Positions 27,642 to 36,884 are shown, numbered from the stretch's first letter. The stretch is DNA of 64,000 bases from Thiomicrorhabdus chilensis DSM 12352 (GCF_000483485.1 NZ_KI519609.1:1083460-1147459), one strand, 5' to 3'. Translations and numbers: made by a program. Notes: a model not told the origin generated them from the sequence alone.

Positions 27642-30008
27642 TTACTCCTTAGCCTTTAATACGGCGACCATATCAAGGTTTGCCAGATTGCGCCATATCA
27701 TCATGGCAGAAATAATGGATGAGACAATCACCACCAGTGCCGCAAACGCATAGACGTGGGTGCCCAGTACCAGTGGAATACGGTAGAGATCGGTGGCGAA
27801 TTCGAAAATCAGATATTGACACAGGGCGTTACCGATTAGAAAGCCGATGGGAATCGCCACCAGGGTCAGCAGGGCCAGTTCCCCCAAGAGGATGTAGGCA
27901 ACCTCATTACGTTGGAATCCGAGAATTCTAAGGCTTGCCAGTTCACGACTGCGCTCCGATAGGGCGATGCGCATGCTGTTGTAGACCACGCCAAAGGCGA
28001 TGCTGCCACCGAGCAGGGTATTGATGAAGGTGAAAAACAGGATGGTCTCGTTCATGGTTTCATAAAAACCTTCAATGGAAGATTTTTGCTCGACTACGCC
28101 GGCGATGCGGGGCAATTCTTTGAGTTTTCGGTAGACTTGATTTTGATGCAGTTCATCGACCTTAAGCAGGGCGCCGCTGATGGCATCACCTTCTTTGAGT
28201 AGGCGGTTTAAGGTGCTGCGTTGCAGGTAGACATTGACCCCCAGGTATTGTTTGGCAGTGCCGATGACCGGTACTTGGAAAGTCGGACGATTACCTTCCA
28301 GCACCTCGATGGTCAGCAGGTCTCCGGGTTGGATTTGTAATAACTCTGCCAGGTAATCAGTCATGATGACACCATCTTTGGGAACCTGTATCGTATTTAA
28401 ATCGGTATCCAGTAAACGCATGAGCTGGCTGTCCGGTTCAATGCCTTGCACGCTGGTTCGGTACGTGCGATGTTCAAATTGGAGTCGGGCATTGACCATG
28501 CGAAAGCCTTCCGCCAGTTCGATTCCTTGAAGTCCCTGTAGAGAATAAAGTGATTTATTAGAGGTGGGTTCGGTGAAGATGGCCATCAGATCTTCACGCT
28601 GACTGAGGTTGTATTGCACGTCAATCATATGGTCGATGGCGCCTTTTTGAAAGCCTCCGACCATCATGGTGCCGCACGCCAGGCTGATGCCTAGCATGGT
28701 CAGAAAAGATTTGAACGGACGTCGTTCGATGTGTCTGAGAATCATCCTGGAAGGTTGAGAAAAACGTTTTTGAAGTCCCAGACGTTCCACGATGGTAGGA
28801 CGAAATGCCGTGGGCTGTTCAGGGCGCATGCCTTGCGCGGGAGGCAATCTGACTGCTTTTTGAACCGCGAAGAGTGTGCCGCTAACCGCCACCACGATGC
28901 TGATGAGTGCAGCGCTGACGATAATCTGAGGTTTCAGTTCATAGAGGATAAAGGGGAGGCTGTAAGAGTTCATGTAAATCTTGCTCACCCCCTTGCCCAT
29001 CCAGACGCCCACCGCGAGCCCAAGAAGCACGCCGATCAATACAATCATCAGCACCAGCTTGCTGTAATGCACGCCAACGGCCAGATTGCTGTAGCCAAAG
29101 GCTTTGAGTACGGCAATTTGTTCGCGTTCCAGACTGATCAGTCGGCTGACGACTACGTTCAGCAAAAAGGCGGCGACGCCAAAAAAAATAATCGGGAACA
29201 CGGTCGCGGTGGTTTTTTGCTGTTCCAGCTCCTCGGACAGAAATCGATTGGAGAGTTGATCTTTGCGGTCGTAAGCACCGGTTCCGCCATAGGGCTTGAG
29301 TATGTCATCGAGTTGGTCAATCACATCCTGAGAATGCGCTCCCTTGCTAAGCGTCAAGGTGACATTATTGAAGGCACCTTCCATGTCGTATGCGCTGGCC
29401 AAAGGGTTGCGTGCCATCCACATTACGCCATAGCGCTCAAAGTCTGGAAACATAGCGCCGGGGGCGATTTGGTAAATGTACTCGGGTGAGAGGCCTGTGC
29501 CTACCACTGTCAAACTCTTGAGCCGACCGTTGATGGTGGCCTTGATTTTATCGCCGGCTTGCAATTTGTGCGCTTGAGCGAATTCTTTGCTGAGTATGAT
29601 CTCATCGTCTCGTCCGGATTCGATCAGGCGGCCACTGTTGAGAAAGATCTGATTCAATAAGCCACGGCTGTTATCCGGCAGTGAGATCAAATGGCCGCTG
29701 ACCGGTTCGTTAAAATCGGGTATGTCCAGATTGATGTAGGTCACCACCCGGGTTTCGACCTTATTGACTCCGGGAATTTCCTGTATGCGCCTCGCCACAG
29801 AGATGGGGGCACGTTTCAGGGAGGCAAACACGTCGGCAAAGTGATGCTCGCGGTAGTAGCTTGCCCGGGTTTCGGTCAGCGAATCCATGGTGCTCATAGA
29901 CATGACGAATATTGACACGCCACCGACAATCACCAACGCGATCGCCAAGGCCTGCATGCGCATGGCCCAGAGTTCCCGCCAGAGTTTTTTATCGAGCGCG
30001 CGCATCAT
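27642..30008 (-). CDS. ABC transporter permease, FtsX/MacB-like, duplicated
   Basis: 788 residues. An N-terminal helix (ALAIALVIVGGVSIFVMSMSTM) is followed by a periplasmic domain, a three-helix FtsX block (FGVAAFLLNVVVSRLISLEREQIAVLKAFG to VVAVSGTLFAVQ), a further helix (FLTMLGISLACGTMMVGG) with a second periplasmic domain, and a second FtsX block ending at the C-terminus. The cytoplasmic coupling sequence REQIAVLKAFG recurs as SRELASLRILGFQ, showing internal duplication. With the ATPase upstream (gap of four bases) and the HlyD adaptor downstream, this is a tripartite exporter resembling DevBCA or MacAB. Mechanotransmission rather than alternating access is known for MacB relatives; here it is inference. 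Confidence 0.87.
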   Translation of the reverse strand: MMRALDKKLWRELWAMRMQALAIALVIVGGVSIFVMSMSTMDSLTETRASYYREHHFADVFASLKRAPISVARRIQEIPGVNKVETRVVTYINLDIPDFNEPVSGHLISLPDNSRGLLNQIFLNSGRLIESGRDDEIILSKEFAQAHKLQAGDKIKATINGRLKSLTVVGTGLSPEYIYQIAPGAMFPDFERYGVMWMARNPLASAYDMEGAFNNVTLTLSKGAHSQDVIDQLDDILKPYGGTGAYDRKDQLSNRFLSEELEQQKTTATVFPIIFFGVAAFLLNVVVSRLISLEREQIAVLKAFGYSNLAVGVHYSKLVLMIVLIGVLLGLAVGVWMGKGVSKIYMNSYSLPFILYELKPQIIVSAALISIVVAVSGTLFAVQKAVRLPPAQGMRPEQPTAFRPTIVERLGLQKRFSQPSRMILRHIERRPFKSFLTMLGISLACGTMMVGGFQKGAIDHMIDVQYNLSQREDLMAIFTEPTSNKSLYSLQGLQGIELAEGFRMVNARLQFEHRTYRTSVQGIEPDSQLMRLLDTDLNTIQVPKDGVIMTDYLAELLQIQPGDLLTIEVLEGNRPTFQVPVIGTAKQYLGVNVYLQRSTLNRLLKEGDAISGALLKVDELHQNQVYRKLKELPRIAGVVEQKSSIEGFYETMNETILFFTFINTLLGGSIAFGVVYNSMRIALSERSRELASLRILGFQRNEVAYILLGELALLTLVAIPIGFLIGNALCQYLIFEFATDLYRIPLVLGTHVYAFAALVVIVSSIISAMMIWRNLANLDMVAVLKAKE

Positions 30009-30012
30009 AACG

Positions 30013-30768
30013 TTACCAACTCAATTCATGCGGCGAGAGCCGCGTGTCATTGGTCGTAATCTCACTGATTTTACCATCGGTGATATGGATGACACGGTTC
30101 GCCATTTGTGCGATGCCGGCGTTATGGGTAATGATCGCTGTGGTGGTACCCAGTTTCTGATTGACTTGTTGCAGGGCTTCCAACACCATGATGCCAGTTT
30201 TGGAATCGAGTGCGCCGGTGGGTTCATCGCAGAGCAACACGTCGGGATTTTTGGCGATGGCGCGGGCAATCGCAACGCGTTGTTGCTCACCGCCGGAAAG
30301 CTGGGCGGGAAAATGATCCAGGCGTTCTCCCAAACCCACTAGGCTGAGCGCCTCTTCCGGCGTCATCGGATTCTTGGCGATTTCGGTGACCACGGCCACA
30401 TTCTCTCGTGCGGTGAGACTGGGAATCAGGTTGTAAAATTGAAACACAAAGCCGACATGGTAACGACGATACTCGGTTAATTCGCTTTCGCTGGCATGGG
30501 TCAAATCCTGATCAGCATAGATAACATGGCCGTCGGTCGGCGTATCCAAGCCGCCAAGAATATTGAGCAAGGTCGATTTTCCACTACCGGAAGCGCCCAG
30601 CAATACGGTCAGTTCCCCCCGATACAAGTCCAAATCGATACCACGTAACGCCTTGACCTGAACCTCACCCATTTGATAGGTTTTGGTGACACCGTGGATG
30701 TGGAATACGACGTTCTCATTGAGCGGTTCGTGGGGAGATGGCGTGGAATTTGATCGTGTTTCGGACAT
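30013..30768 (-). CDS. ABC transporter ATP-binding protein, LolD/MacB-like
   Basis: A 251-residue ATPase. Walker A is [12 protein letters not shown], the Q-loop is [18 protein letters not shown], the signature is [14 protein letters not shown], Walker B is [12 protein letters not shown], and the switch His lies in AIITHN. The ALDSKTG stretch and the whole pattern match the LolD/MacB/FtsE group that works with FtsX-like permeases. It is the first gene of the ATPase-permease-adaptor operon. A pair of CAGGCCTG cores lies just upstream, at the end of the preceding gene. Confidence 0.92.
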   Translation of the reverse strand: MSETRSNSTPSPHEPLNENVVFHIHGVTKTYQMGEVQVKALRGIDLDLYRGELTVLLGASGSGKSTLLNILGGLDTPTDGHVIYADQDLTHASESELTEYRRYHVGFVFQFYNLIPSLTARENVAVVTEIAKNPMTPEEALSLVGLGERLDHFPAQLSGGEQQRVAIARAIAKNPDVLLCDEPTGALDSKTGIMVLEALQQVNQKLGTTTAIITHNAGIAQMANRVIHITDGKISEITTNDTRLSPHELSW

Positions 30769-30836
30769 GGCATTACCTCTGCATAAAAGTATAGCAGTTC
30801 GGCAAGCCGATGCCAGTGTGATATTCCTTAAATAAA

Positions 30837-30871
30837 CAGGCCTGTTGAGATGAGACAGGCCTGTCGGTTTT
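30837..30871. repeat. Pair of CAGGCCTG elements
   Basis: Cores 30837-30844 and 30856-30863; the second has TCG-GTTTT after it, the first an A-rich flank (TAAATAAA) before it. They can form a hairpin. The position fits a terminator for the EF-hand-like gene, which ends at 30924 on the minus strand. Confidence 0.8.
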
Positions 30872-30923
30872 GAGTGGGATTAAATAGGGGGCTAGGTTAA
30901 CACCTTGGCGGATATTGAATGAA

Positions 30924-32153
30924 TCACACCGCCAAGTCGATTTGTTGCACGCTGCCGGCCCCTTTTCCATCCTCATAGAGAAAAACCCCACTGCTGACCA
31001 CTTGTCCCTGTAGCTGATTGGTTGGATCTTTATGGCTGAAAGGGGTGGTGATGTTTTGTAAAGCGATGGCCCCTATGTTGAGTTCCATCAATCCTTGTAA
31101 ATGGTCGAGACCGTTGGCATCCTTATGCCAGATCTGCAATTGAGAAAACACCGCATCGTTTTCGTCGATCCAGCCGTTGCCATCGTCATTATAGTGTGCC
31201 AGATCGGCAAAGCCGTTGCCGCTTTGGGTGCCAAACAGTTCCTGTCCATCATTGACCTGTCCGTCAAGATTTTTATCCAGTGCCAAAAAACCGGAACCGG
31301 GCTGCACAAAGGAGACGGAGTCTTTTTGGCCATCCGCGTCAATATCAAATTGGACTTTCTCCAAGGTCAAACTCGCCGGGCTTCCACCGAAGTTCACGGT
31401 AAGTGGATCTTTCAGAACCAGGCCTTTTTCGCGTTCGACTGTGACTTGAGTGGAGAAGCTGCGGCTCATATGCATGTTGAGGTCAAATTTGATGGTTTTT
31501 CCATCGGTCGTTTTAACATGACCAAGTGCTTGGAAAGCACTCTGTTCTTGCTCGTGGTAGGTGCTCAATAGCTGCCAACGTTCGCCCAGCACCGAAGTTT
31601 GGCTGGCTGGGCGTTGAAAACCGCCAATTTCAGGCTGACTTAAGGCCGGGGCCTCAACCGGAAGCGAATCCGCAGAATCCGTATCACGCGGTTCATAGCC
31701 ATAGACTTTGAGGTGATAGGGTTTGCCGGTCATCTTTTCCATCAGCGATTCAATCGCCTCGATCATCTTGATCAGGCCGGGCGGCAAGGAGGGTGCGTTA
31801 GCCACTCCTTGATTGTCCATCACATTCGTCTGGCCGTTATGCGACGAATTTTGAGGCGTCGATTTAAAATGTTCGCTTAAGCGCGTCAGCTGACGATCGT
31901 CTTGTCTATCCGGACGCCCCAGCGTATCGTTTAAAGAGGAAGCGCTTCGTGAGTTTTCCCCCTTGTTGTGTGAAGATCGATGGCTTGCGTGTTGTTCAAA
32001 CAAGCTCATCGACTCAGTTTTGCTGGTGGCGGTTTCCGTGGTTCGGTTGTTGAGCATTCCGTCCACAAAGGTTTCGTGAATACGTTGGATTCGGCTTTCA
32101 GTTCGCGTGTAATGCTGCGCCGAAAGCTGAAGATTCTGGTCTAAAATTTTCAT
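30924..32153 (-). CDS. Protein with EF-hand-like calcium-binding repeats, function unknown
   Basis: 409 residues from the ATG at 32153, which has CGGGA eight bases upstream; an earlier in-frame ATG at 32186 is possible. There is no signal peptide. The N-terminal half is Ser/Thr/Asn-rich and low in complexity. The C-terminal half has Asp-rich loops of EF-hand or dockerin type: DIDADGQKDS, DKNLDGQVNDGQE and DDGNGWIDENDAVF, with LFGTQSGNGFADLAHY between the last two. This C-terminal block recurs in a family of uncharacterised proteobacterial proteins. The acidic loops suggest calcium binding and perhaps export, but no secretion genes are adjacent. Confidence 0.65.
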   Translation of the reverse strand: MKILDQNLQLSAQHYTRTESRIQRIHETFVDGMLNNRTTETATSKTESMSLFEQHASHRSSHNKGENSRSASSLNDTLGRPDRQDDRQLTRLSEHFKSTPQNSSHNGQTNVMDNQGVANAPSLPPGLIKMIEAIESLMEKMTGKPYHLKVYGYEPRDTDSADSLPVEAPALSQPEIGGFQRPASQTSVLGERWQLLSTYHEQEQSAFQALGHVKTTDGKTIKFDLNMHMSRSFSTQVTVEREKGLVLKDPLTVNFGGSPASLTLEKVQFDIDADGQKDSVSFVQPGSGFLALDKNLDGQVNDGQELFGTQSGNGFADLAHYNDDGNGWIDENDAVFSQLQIWHKDANGLDHLQGLMELNIGAIALQNITTPFSHKDPTNQLQGQVVSSGVFLYEDGKGAGSVQQIDLAV

Positions 32154-32304
32154 ACGACAGTCCCGTTTTTTTAATGGATGTTCCATTTCTTGAGTTCATG
32201 GAATCTTGGGTTTTCCCTTGGGCTGTGTTTTTATAGGGTATATTTTTATTAAACAGTTAACGGCTGAAAGTGAAATAACTTGAGATATATGAGGGTTTTT
32301 AGAA

Positions 32305-32934
32305 ATGAAACAGAGGTTGAATAGGGTGGGATTGCCAGTTCACATGAGTCTTCTGGCCACACTGTTATTGGTTTTAAGCGGATGTTCGGATCATAAATTG
32401 CTGCCTCTGGCGGAAAATGCCCAAATTCTGGCGTTTGGCGACAGTTTGACTTTAGGTGTGGGGGTGCCGTCTGCCCAGAGTTATCCAGCGATTTTGGCGC
32501 GTTTGAGTGGGCGTGAGGTGATCAATGCCGGCGTGTCTGGAGAAACCACCGCCCAGGGTCTGGAGCGCTTGCCCGAACTGCTGGAACGCCATCAACCTGC
32601 ACTGCTGATATTATTGCAAGGAGGCAATGATGTGTTGAAAAACGTGCCAGCTGAAACCGTGGAAGCCAATCTTGGTCGCATGATTGATATGGCTCAGCAG
32701 AAGGGCATTGCGGTCTTGCTGGTCGGCGTGCCGGAGAAAGGGGTGTTTGCGGATACCGCAGATTGGTATGAAAATCTGTCGGACGACTACGGCGTGCCCC
32801 TTGAAGAAGAAATCGTCGCCGATTTAATGGGGCGTTTATCAATGAAGTCCGATTATGTGCATTTTAACGAGAAAGGTTATCAGGCCTTGGCTGAAGCGAT
32901 TTATCAAAAATTGCAAGGCTCCGGAGCTTTGTGA
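32305..32934 (+). CDS. SGNH-hydrolase lipoprotein (TesA-like arylesterase)
   Basis: 209 residues with a lipoprotein signal peptide: a hydrophobic stretch ending LVLSGC, giving lipidated C27. The mature part is a GDSL/SGNH esterase: block I GDSLTLG (S47), block II with the glycine in NAGVSGET, block III GGNDVLKN, and block V with the DYVH Asp-His pair near the C-terminus. TesA-type enzymes hydrolyse acyl-thioesters and aryl esters. The lipid anchor places this one at a membrane facing the periplasm. It is convergent with greB and has a CAGGCCTG element downstream. Confidence 0.87.
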   Translation: MKQRLNRVGLPVHMSLLATLLLVLSGCSDHKLLPLAENAQILAFGDSLTLGVGVPSAQSYPAILARLSGREVINAGVSGETTAQGLERLPELLERHQPALLILLQGGNDVLKNVPAETVEANLGRMIDMAQQKGIAVLLVGVPEKGVFADTADWYENLSDDYGVPLEEEIVADLMGRLSMKSDYVHFNEKGYQALAEAIYQKLQGSGAL

Positions 32935-33012
32935 TTTCAAACAGCCGCTTGATTTTGCTGCGTTTGAATGAATCCGAACGTCATTGATTTAAAACATTGG
33001 TTTAAGAATGGA

Positions 33013-33028
33013 CAGGCCTGCTTATTTT
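33013..33028 (+). repeat. CAGGCCTG element, one arm
   Basis: Core 33013-33020, then CTT-ATTTT. The end of the arm touches the greB stop codon; it lies at the convergent junction with the SGNH esterase. Confidence 0.8.
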
Positions 33029-33545
33029 AAAGGTTTTCGCTAAAAGCTTGATATTGAATGACATTAATGTACCAAAGTCTTTTTCCTTCCGGCGTCTGTA
33101 CCACCACTTCATCATCCACGACCTTGCCGATGAGTGCGCGCGCCATAGGTGAATTGACGCTGATGGCGTTTTTTTGTGGGTCGAATTCGTCGGCACCGAC
33201 AATGCGGTAGCGGGCGATTTGACCCTCGTCGTTTTCCAGTTCCACCCAGGCGCCAAAAAAGACCTTACCGTCCTGTACGGGGGAGTATTCAACCACCTGA
33301 AGCACATCCAGGCGTTTGCGCAGGAAGCGAATGCGTCGATCGATTTCACGCAGACGGCGTTTCCCTTCTTTGTACTCGGCGTTTTCCGAACGGTCGCCGT
33401 GCGCGGCGGCTTCAGTTACTGCTTGTGTGACCTGTCGTCGTTCAACCCGCCATAGGTAATCCAGTTCTTTTTCGAGGGTGACGCGGCCTTCGCGGGTGAT
33501 GAGGTTGGCTCTGGAAGGTGTCTTGGATGGAGTGTTTGTACTCAT
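33027..33545 (-). CDS. greB: Transcription elongation factor GreB
   Basis: Rescues backtracked RNA polymerase by stimulating transcript cleavage. The product has 172 residues from ATG 33545; the frame is open 21 codons further up, but that start would extend a Gre protein with unrelated sequence. The N-terminal coiled coil (about 25-95) contains the acidic tip GDRSENAEYKEGKRRLREIDRRI. The C-terminal FKBP-like domain includes VFFGAWVELENDEG and the conserved NSPMARALIGKVVDDEV. The N-terminal extension and the Arg-rich coiled coil favour GreB over GreA. Confidence 0.88.
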   Translation of the reverse strand: MSTNTPSKTPSRANLITREGRVTLEKELDYLWRVERRQVTQAVTEAAAHGDRSENAEYKEGKRRLREIDRRIRFLRKRLDVLQVVEYSPVQDGKVFFGAWVELENDEGQIARYRIVGADEFDPQKNAISVNSPMARALIGKVVDDEVVVQTPEGKRLWYINVIQYQAFSENL

Positions 33546-33586
33546 GCTGTGGAAATACCAAATGAATTTGCGATGGGTCGCGGCGC

Positions 33587-34039
33587 TCAGAGTTCGCTGG
33601 GAAACCAAGGCGACAGTTCGGCCTGATTGTAGAGCATTTTCAGCTTTTGCTGGAACTGCTTCAAAAGTCCCTTGTCTTTGGCCAAATCGCAGCCGCCCAT
33701 TTCAAAGAGCTGTTTATAGAGGTCTTTCTTGAGTGCTTCTTTGTAGGCTCGCGTATCGCGGTCGATATACTGTTTGATGAAGTTGTTGATGGTCATGCCG
33801 TATTTTTGCAGAAACAGGCGTTCGACTTGATAGCTTTCGCCTGCAACCGAAATGCCGCGACAACGTTTATTGTAAAAGTCGTATTTCAAAGCGGTTTCCA
33901 CCAGTTTGATGTGCAAGGCTTCCCCCTCCAGTTTTTGGGGTGCTTGCTGTTCAGCGCTTAGAACAGATTGACTGTAGGTGGCGAGCAGGGCGCTGAAAAC
34001 GAGAATCAGAAAACGTTTCGAAATTGACATCGTACTCAC
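33587..34039 (-). CDS. Small secreted protein, function unknown
   Basis: 150 residues (147 if ATG 34030 is the start) with a typical signal peptide, KRFLILVFSALLATYSQSVLS followed by a likely cleavage before EQQ. The mature part is helical and basic, with cysteines in NKRCRG and GGCDL that could form a disulfide. I do not recognise the family. It lies 42 bases upstream of greB on the same strand and may share its transcript. Confidence 0.6.
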   Translation of the reverse strand: MSTMSISKRFLILVFSALLATYSQSVLSAEQQAPQKLEGEALHIKLVETALKYDFYNKRCRGISVAGESYQVERLFLQKYGMTINNFIKQYIDRDTRAYKEALKKDLYKQLFEMGGCDLAKDKGLLKQFQQKLKMLYNQAELSPWFPSEL

Positions 34040-34132
34040 TGTTTTGATTATTCAAGACTTAAGAGTATAGCTTTTATGAGCTTGAGGGCAAAATTTATCA
34101 GCATTTTTATGTTGATTCAGACCGGTGAATAC

Positions 34133-34156
34133 AAAAAAGCCCTCAAAGAGAGGGCT
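34133..34156 (-). terminator. Intrinsic terminator of the SQR-like operon
   Basis: Read on the minus strand: AGCCCTC, TCTTT loop, GAGGGCT, then a run of T. It lies 29 bases after the stop at 34185. Confidence 0.88.
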
Positions 34157-34184
34157 GAATGATAGCGGAGGAGATCCGTTTGGC

Positions 34185-34571
34185 TTACTTAAGCAAGGAT
34201 TTCACCCATTCCTGCATGGTGTCTTGTGCCACCGGGTTAGGGGCTTCCATGAAGTTGACGACAAAACTGTCTCCCATATCGGTCACACCGATCGAGCGAG
34301 GACGCACCGCAACCGGATCGGCACCCGGTAGTTGGAAACCGAAACAGAAGACGATGTTCTGAGCATCGACAATCGCAGGGTTGATCTCGCCATCGATGTT
34401 TTGGGTGTGGGAGAAGTGATCGAAACGCGCAATATTAACGGCTTTTGGGTGCGCTTCGATTTTCGCTTCAAGTTCATCTAAGATTGCCGGAACGCTGTCA
34501 AATTTTGAGTCGGCTTTAGCGAACTTAAGTTCAAAAATAGGGTATTTGTCTTGAAACATCTTCTTTTGCAT
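34185..34571 (-). CDS. Conserved protein beside the SQR-like gene, function unknown
   Basis: 128 residues from the ATG at 34571, chosen for its AGGAAAA ribosome site; a longer frame would overlap the upstream gene. The protein is soluble, with a single cysteine in VFCFGFQLPGADPVAVRPRSIGV and a C-terminal helix (DTMQEWVKSLLK). It looks like a small alpha/beta protein. I cannot name the family with confidence. It follows the SQR-like flavoprotein directly and is closed by the terminator at 34133-34156, so the two very probably form an operon and it may serve in sulfide oxidation; that link is inference. Confidence 0.65.
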   Translation of the reverse strand: MQKKMFQDKYPIFELKFAKADSKFDSVPAILDELEAKIEAHPKAVNIARFDHFSHTQNIDGEINPAIVDAQNIVFCFGFQLPGADPVAVRPRSIGVTDMGDSFVVNFMEAPNPVAQDTMQEWVKSLLK

Positions 34572-34597
34572 GTTGCGTATTTTCCTGTTTTGTTGGG

Positions 34598-35722
34598 TTA
34601 TTTGTATTGACGAATGTAGAGCCATTCAAAAACTCGTTTGGCGACATGTAGTAAACGGCATGGCGGTAACAAGGTGGTGCCTTTTTCGGTTCGTTTGATC
34701 AGGATGCCGTGTTTCAAGGTATCCACAATGCAGATCAACTCGTGTTTAAAGGCTTCAAAATCGGTTTGTCCGTTTAAAGACTTGACCAGGTTTTTGGCGG
34801 CCGCATTAGCTTGCAAGTCGGCTGCATGCGCTTGTTTGGCTTGCCAGTCTGGGCCTGGGTAACTGCCCGCATCTCCGGCTACGTAGGTGTTTTCATAGCC
34901 TTCAACCAAACAGTGCATATCGGCTTTAATCATGCCGCCTTCGGATTTGGGCAGTTCGCTATTAGGTAGCCAGGCCGGGCCGGTCATGCCAGGCATGAAC
35001 AGAATCAAATCGGCGTGAAATTCACCCCCTTCGGTTTTGACGGTGGTCTCTTCAAATCCGACCATCTTGTTACCCAGGTGGGTTTCAATGCCTTTTTTGG
35101 CCATCATGGCCCCCAGCTTTTCGGGGACTTGAGGCCCTAAACGTTTACCGGGTTCGGGGGCTGGATTGAAAAACACCAGTTTGAATTGATCTCGTCGCCC
35201 TTGTTTGCGTAAAAGGTTGTCGATTCCAAATAAAAACTCGAACATCGGACCGCCACGCATAGCTGAAGGTTCTTTGGGGTTGCCGCCAAAGCCGATGGCG
35301 ATTGTGCCTCCGCTCATGCTGTCGAGTCGCGATTTAATTTTCTCTGCCGCGGCAATGCCTTCACAAGGGGTAATGGCATGCTCGATTCCAGGTAGTTTTT
35401 TAATGAAGCGTCCACCTGAAGCGATGATCAAACCGTCGTTGCGATATTCACCTTGAGTAGTGATCACGGTACGTCCACCATCGGTGACATTTTCAACCGA
35501 GGCTTCGATGAATTCTACTTTTTGACGATTAAAGAAGTTGTGCAGGTTGATTTTAAGGTCACTGCCTTTTCTGAGTCCGGATGGAATCCAGATCAGACTG
35601 GGCATGTAGACAAACTCTTCGCGTGGTGCAATCACGGTAATGTTTGCATTGGGTGCTTGTTTACGGGTTTGTTTGATGGCGGTCAGAGCGGCGAAACCCG
35701 AACCTAAGATGGTGATGTTCAT
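34598..35722 (-). CDS. Sulfide:quinone oxidoreductase-like FAD flavoprotein
   Basis: 374 residues of the two-dinucleotide-binding-domain flavoprotein family. The N-terminal FAD motif is ITILGSGFAALTAIKQ; the second nucleotide site is TIAIGFGGNPKEP; the FAD-closing motif is ENTYVAGDAGSYPG (about 277-290). SQR-like traits are C120 (ITPCEGI) and C331 (ELICIVDTL), which sit where two redox cysteines occur in SQRs, and a C-terminal hydrophobic/basic stretch (RVFEWLYIRQYK) that could hold it on the membrane. Such enzymes oxidise sulfide to polysulfide and pass electrons to quinone. It could instead be a related flavocytochrome c subunit or NADH dehydrogenase; the missing third cysteine leaves doubt. 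A small unknown gene follows in the same operon. Confidence 0.75.
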   Translation of the reverse strand: MNITILGSGFAALTAIKQTRKQAPNANITVIAPREEFVYMPSLIWIPSGLRKGSDLKINLHNFFNRQKVEFIEASVENVTDGGRTVITTQGEYRNDGLIIASGGRFIKKLPGIEHAITPCEGIAAAEKIKSRLDSMSGGTIAIGFGGNPKEPSAMRGGPMFEFLFGIDNLLRKQGRRDQFKLVFFNPAPEPGKRLGPQVPEKLGAMMAKKGIETHLGNKMVGFEETTVKTEGGEFHADLILFMPGMTGPAWLPNSELPKSEGGMIKADMHCLVEGYENTYVAGDAGSYPGPDWQAKQAHAADLQANAAAKNLVKSLNGQTDFEAFKHELICIVDTLKHGILIKRTEKGTTLLPPCRLLHVAKRVFEWLYIRQYK

Positions 35723-35905
35723 AATCGACTACTCACTGTATTTAGTCCATTAAATAATTTAATGCATTATAGAAAAAAATTATCACGAAGCTATTCAAAA
35801 CTTTTTATCCATCTTACCAAAATTAATTTATCCGTTGCGTGCTCTCCGATAAAACTTTACGTATTTAGTCGGTGTGAAAGTTTTATCGGTCATGTTTTTA
35901 TGAGT

Positions 35906-36829
35906 TCAGGTAGCGTTGCCTTGCAATCCGCCGGTATGCAGCAGAATAATCTGTGATCCTGAAGGGAAGGCTCCCTGTTCAACCTGCTGGTAAAAGGCAT
36001 GGATCATTTTTATGGTATAGACAGGGTCAAGCGGAATTTGGTGCTGGCTTTCAAATTGGGATTTTAAGATTTGCAATGGGTTGGAAAGTTTGGCGTAACC
36101 CCCGTCATGATACAGGGTAAGCAGTTGCCATTTTACGGCAGATTTATGATTTAACCATTGTCGAATCTGTGGCAGGAGTGCCTCTCCCTGTTTTAAAACG
36201 GCCACACCTTGAATGAGTCGGGTGGTTGAGTCGTCTGGATGGTTTTTAGCGTATTTGATCAGGCCTGCCAGTGTTCCGCCGGTTCCGGTCGCCGTCAGTA
36301 GATGTGTCCAATTTGGGCTTTGTTGTTCCAGCTCCTGCATCAGGGGTTCAAAGCCTTTTATGGCCAAATCATTGCTACCGCCTTCGGGAAGAACATAGGC
36401 GTCAGGTTGCTGTTGTTTTAATTCATCTAAAAAATCCGGTGAAGCTTTGAGACGATAGGATTGTCGACTCAAAAACTTGAGTTGCATGCCGTTTTGATGG
36501 GCTGTTTTGAGCGTCGGGCTCCAGCGTTCGGGTTTGCCAGCAAGTTCATCTCCGCGAATCATTCCCACACTTTGAAAGTCAAAACTTTTGGCCGCATAAG
36601 CAGTGGCGGCAATGTGGTTGGAGTAGGCTCCGCCAAAGGTCAAAAGGGTGCTTTTTCCCTGTTTTTTTGCGGCCTGAAGATTGTATTTGAGCTTATGCCA
36701 TTTGTTGCCTTGTATTAAAGGGTGATTCAGGTCGTCGCGTTTGATCCAAACCCGTATTTGTCGGCGTTCAAATAGAGAATCGTGCAACTCGGTCAAGGGG
36801 GTGGGTTTTTCAGAAAAATTAGCGGTCAT
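35906..36829 (-). CDS. PLP-dependent enzyme of the ACC deaminase / D-cysteine desulfhydrase family
   Basis: 307 residues, fold-type II PLP enzyme. The N-terminal segment VWIKRDDLNHPLIQGNKWHKLKYN contains the Schiff-base lysine (in GNKWHKL), followed by TFGGAYSNHIAATAYA and the phosphate-binding ATGTGGTLAGLIKYA. Members deaminate 1-aminocyclopropane-1-carboxylate or remove sulfide from D-cysteine; which applies cannot be read here. The final HTGGLQGN motif is present. It is divergent from the ammonium transporter, with about 55 bases between the starts. The link of an ammonia-releasing enzyme to amt is suggestive only. Confidence 0.85.
   Translation of the reverse strand: MTANFSEKPTPLTELHDSLFERRQIRVWIKRDDLNHPLIQGNKWHKLKYNLQAAKKQGKSTLLTFGGAYSNHIAATAYAAKSFDFQSVGMIRGDELAGKPERWSPTLKTAHQNGMQLKFLSRQSYRLKASPDFLDELKQQQPDAYVLPEGGSNDLAIKGFEPLMQELEQQSPNWTHLLTATGTGGTLAGLIKYAKNHPDDSTTRLIQGVAVLKQGEALLPQIRQWLNHKSAVKWQLLTLYHDGGYAKLSNPLQILKSQFESQHQIPLDPVYTIKMIHAFYQQVEQGAFPSGSQIILLHTGGLQGNAT
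36260..36267. repeat. CAGGCCTG core inside the PLP-enzyme gene
   Basis: Exact core, no arm. Confidence 0.5.
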
Positions 36830-36884
36830 TTTTTGTTAAAATTTGAGTGGATAAAAATAATCATAAACTTTTTTGGAGAATTCT

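Noticed and set aside
28731-29489. Long plus-strand open frame of 252 codons
   Set aside because: It is antisense to the FtsX permease, with low-complexity His/Gln-rich translation and no ribosome site or homology. The same applies to the long antisense frames at 2693-3334, 14545-15273 and 16227-17090.
29491-29498. Near-copies such as GAGGCCTG (29490s), AAGGCCTG (29948, 39161, 54328) and CAGGCCTT (27183, 32881)
   Set aside because: Each differs from the core by at least one base and nearly all lack the arm; 39161 (AAGGCCTG-TCT-ATTTT) is the closest. I left them out of the count of 28.
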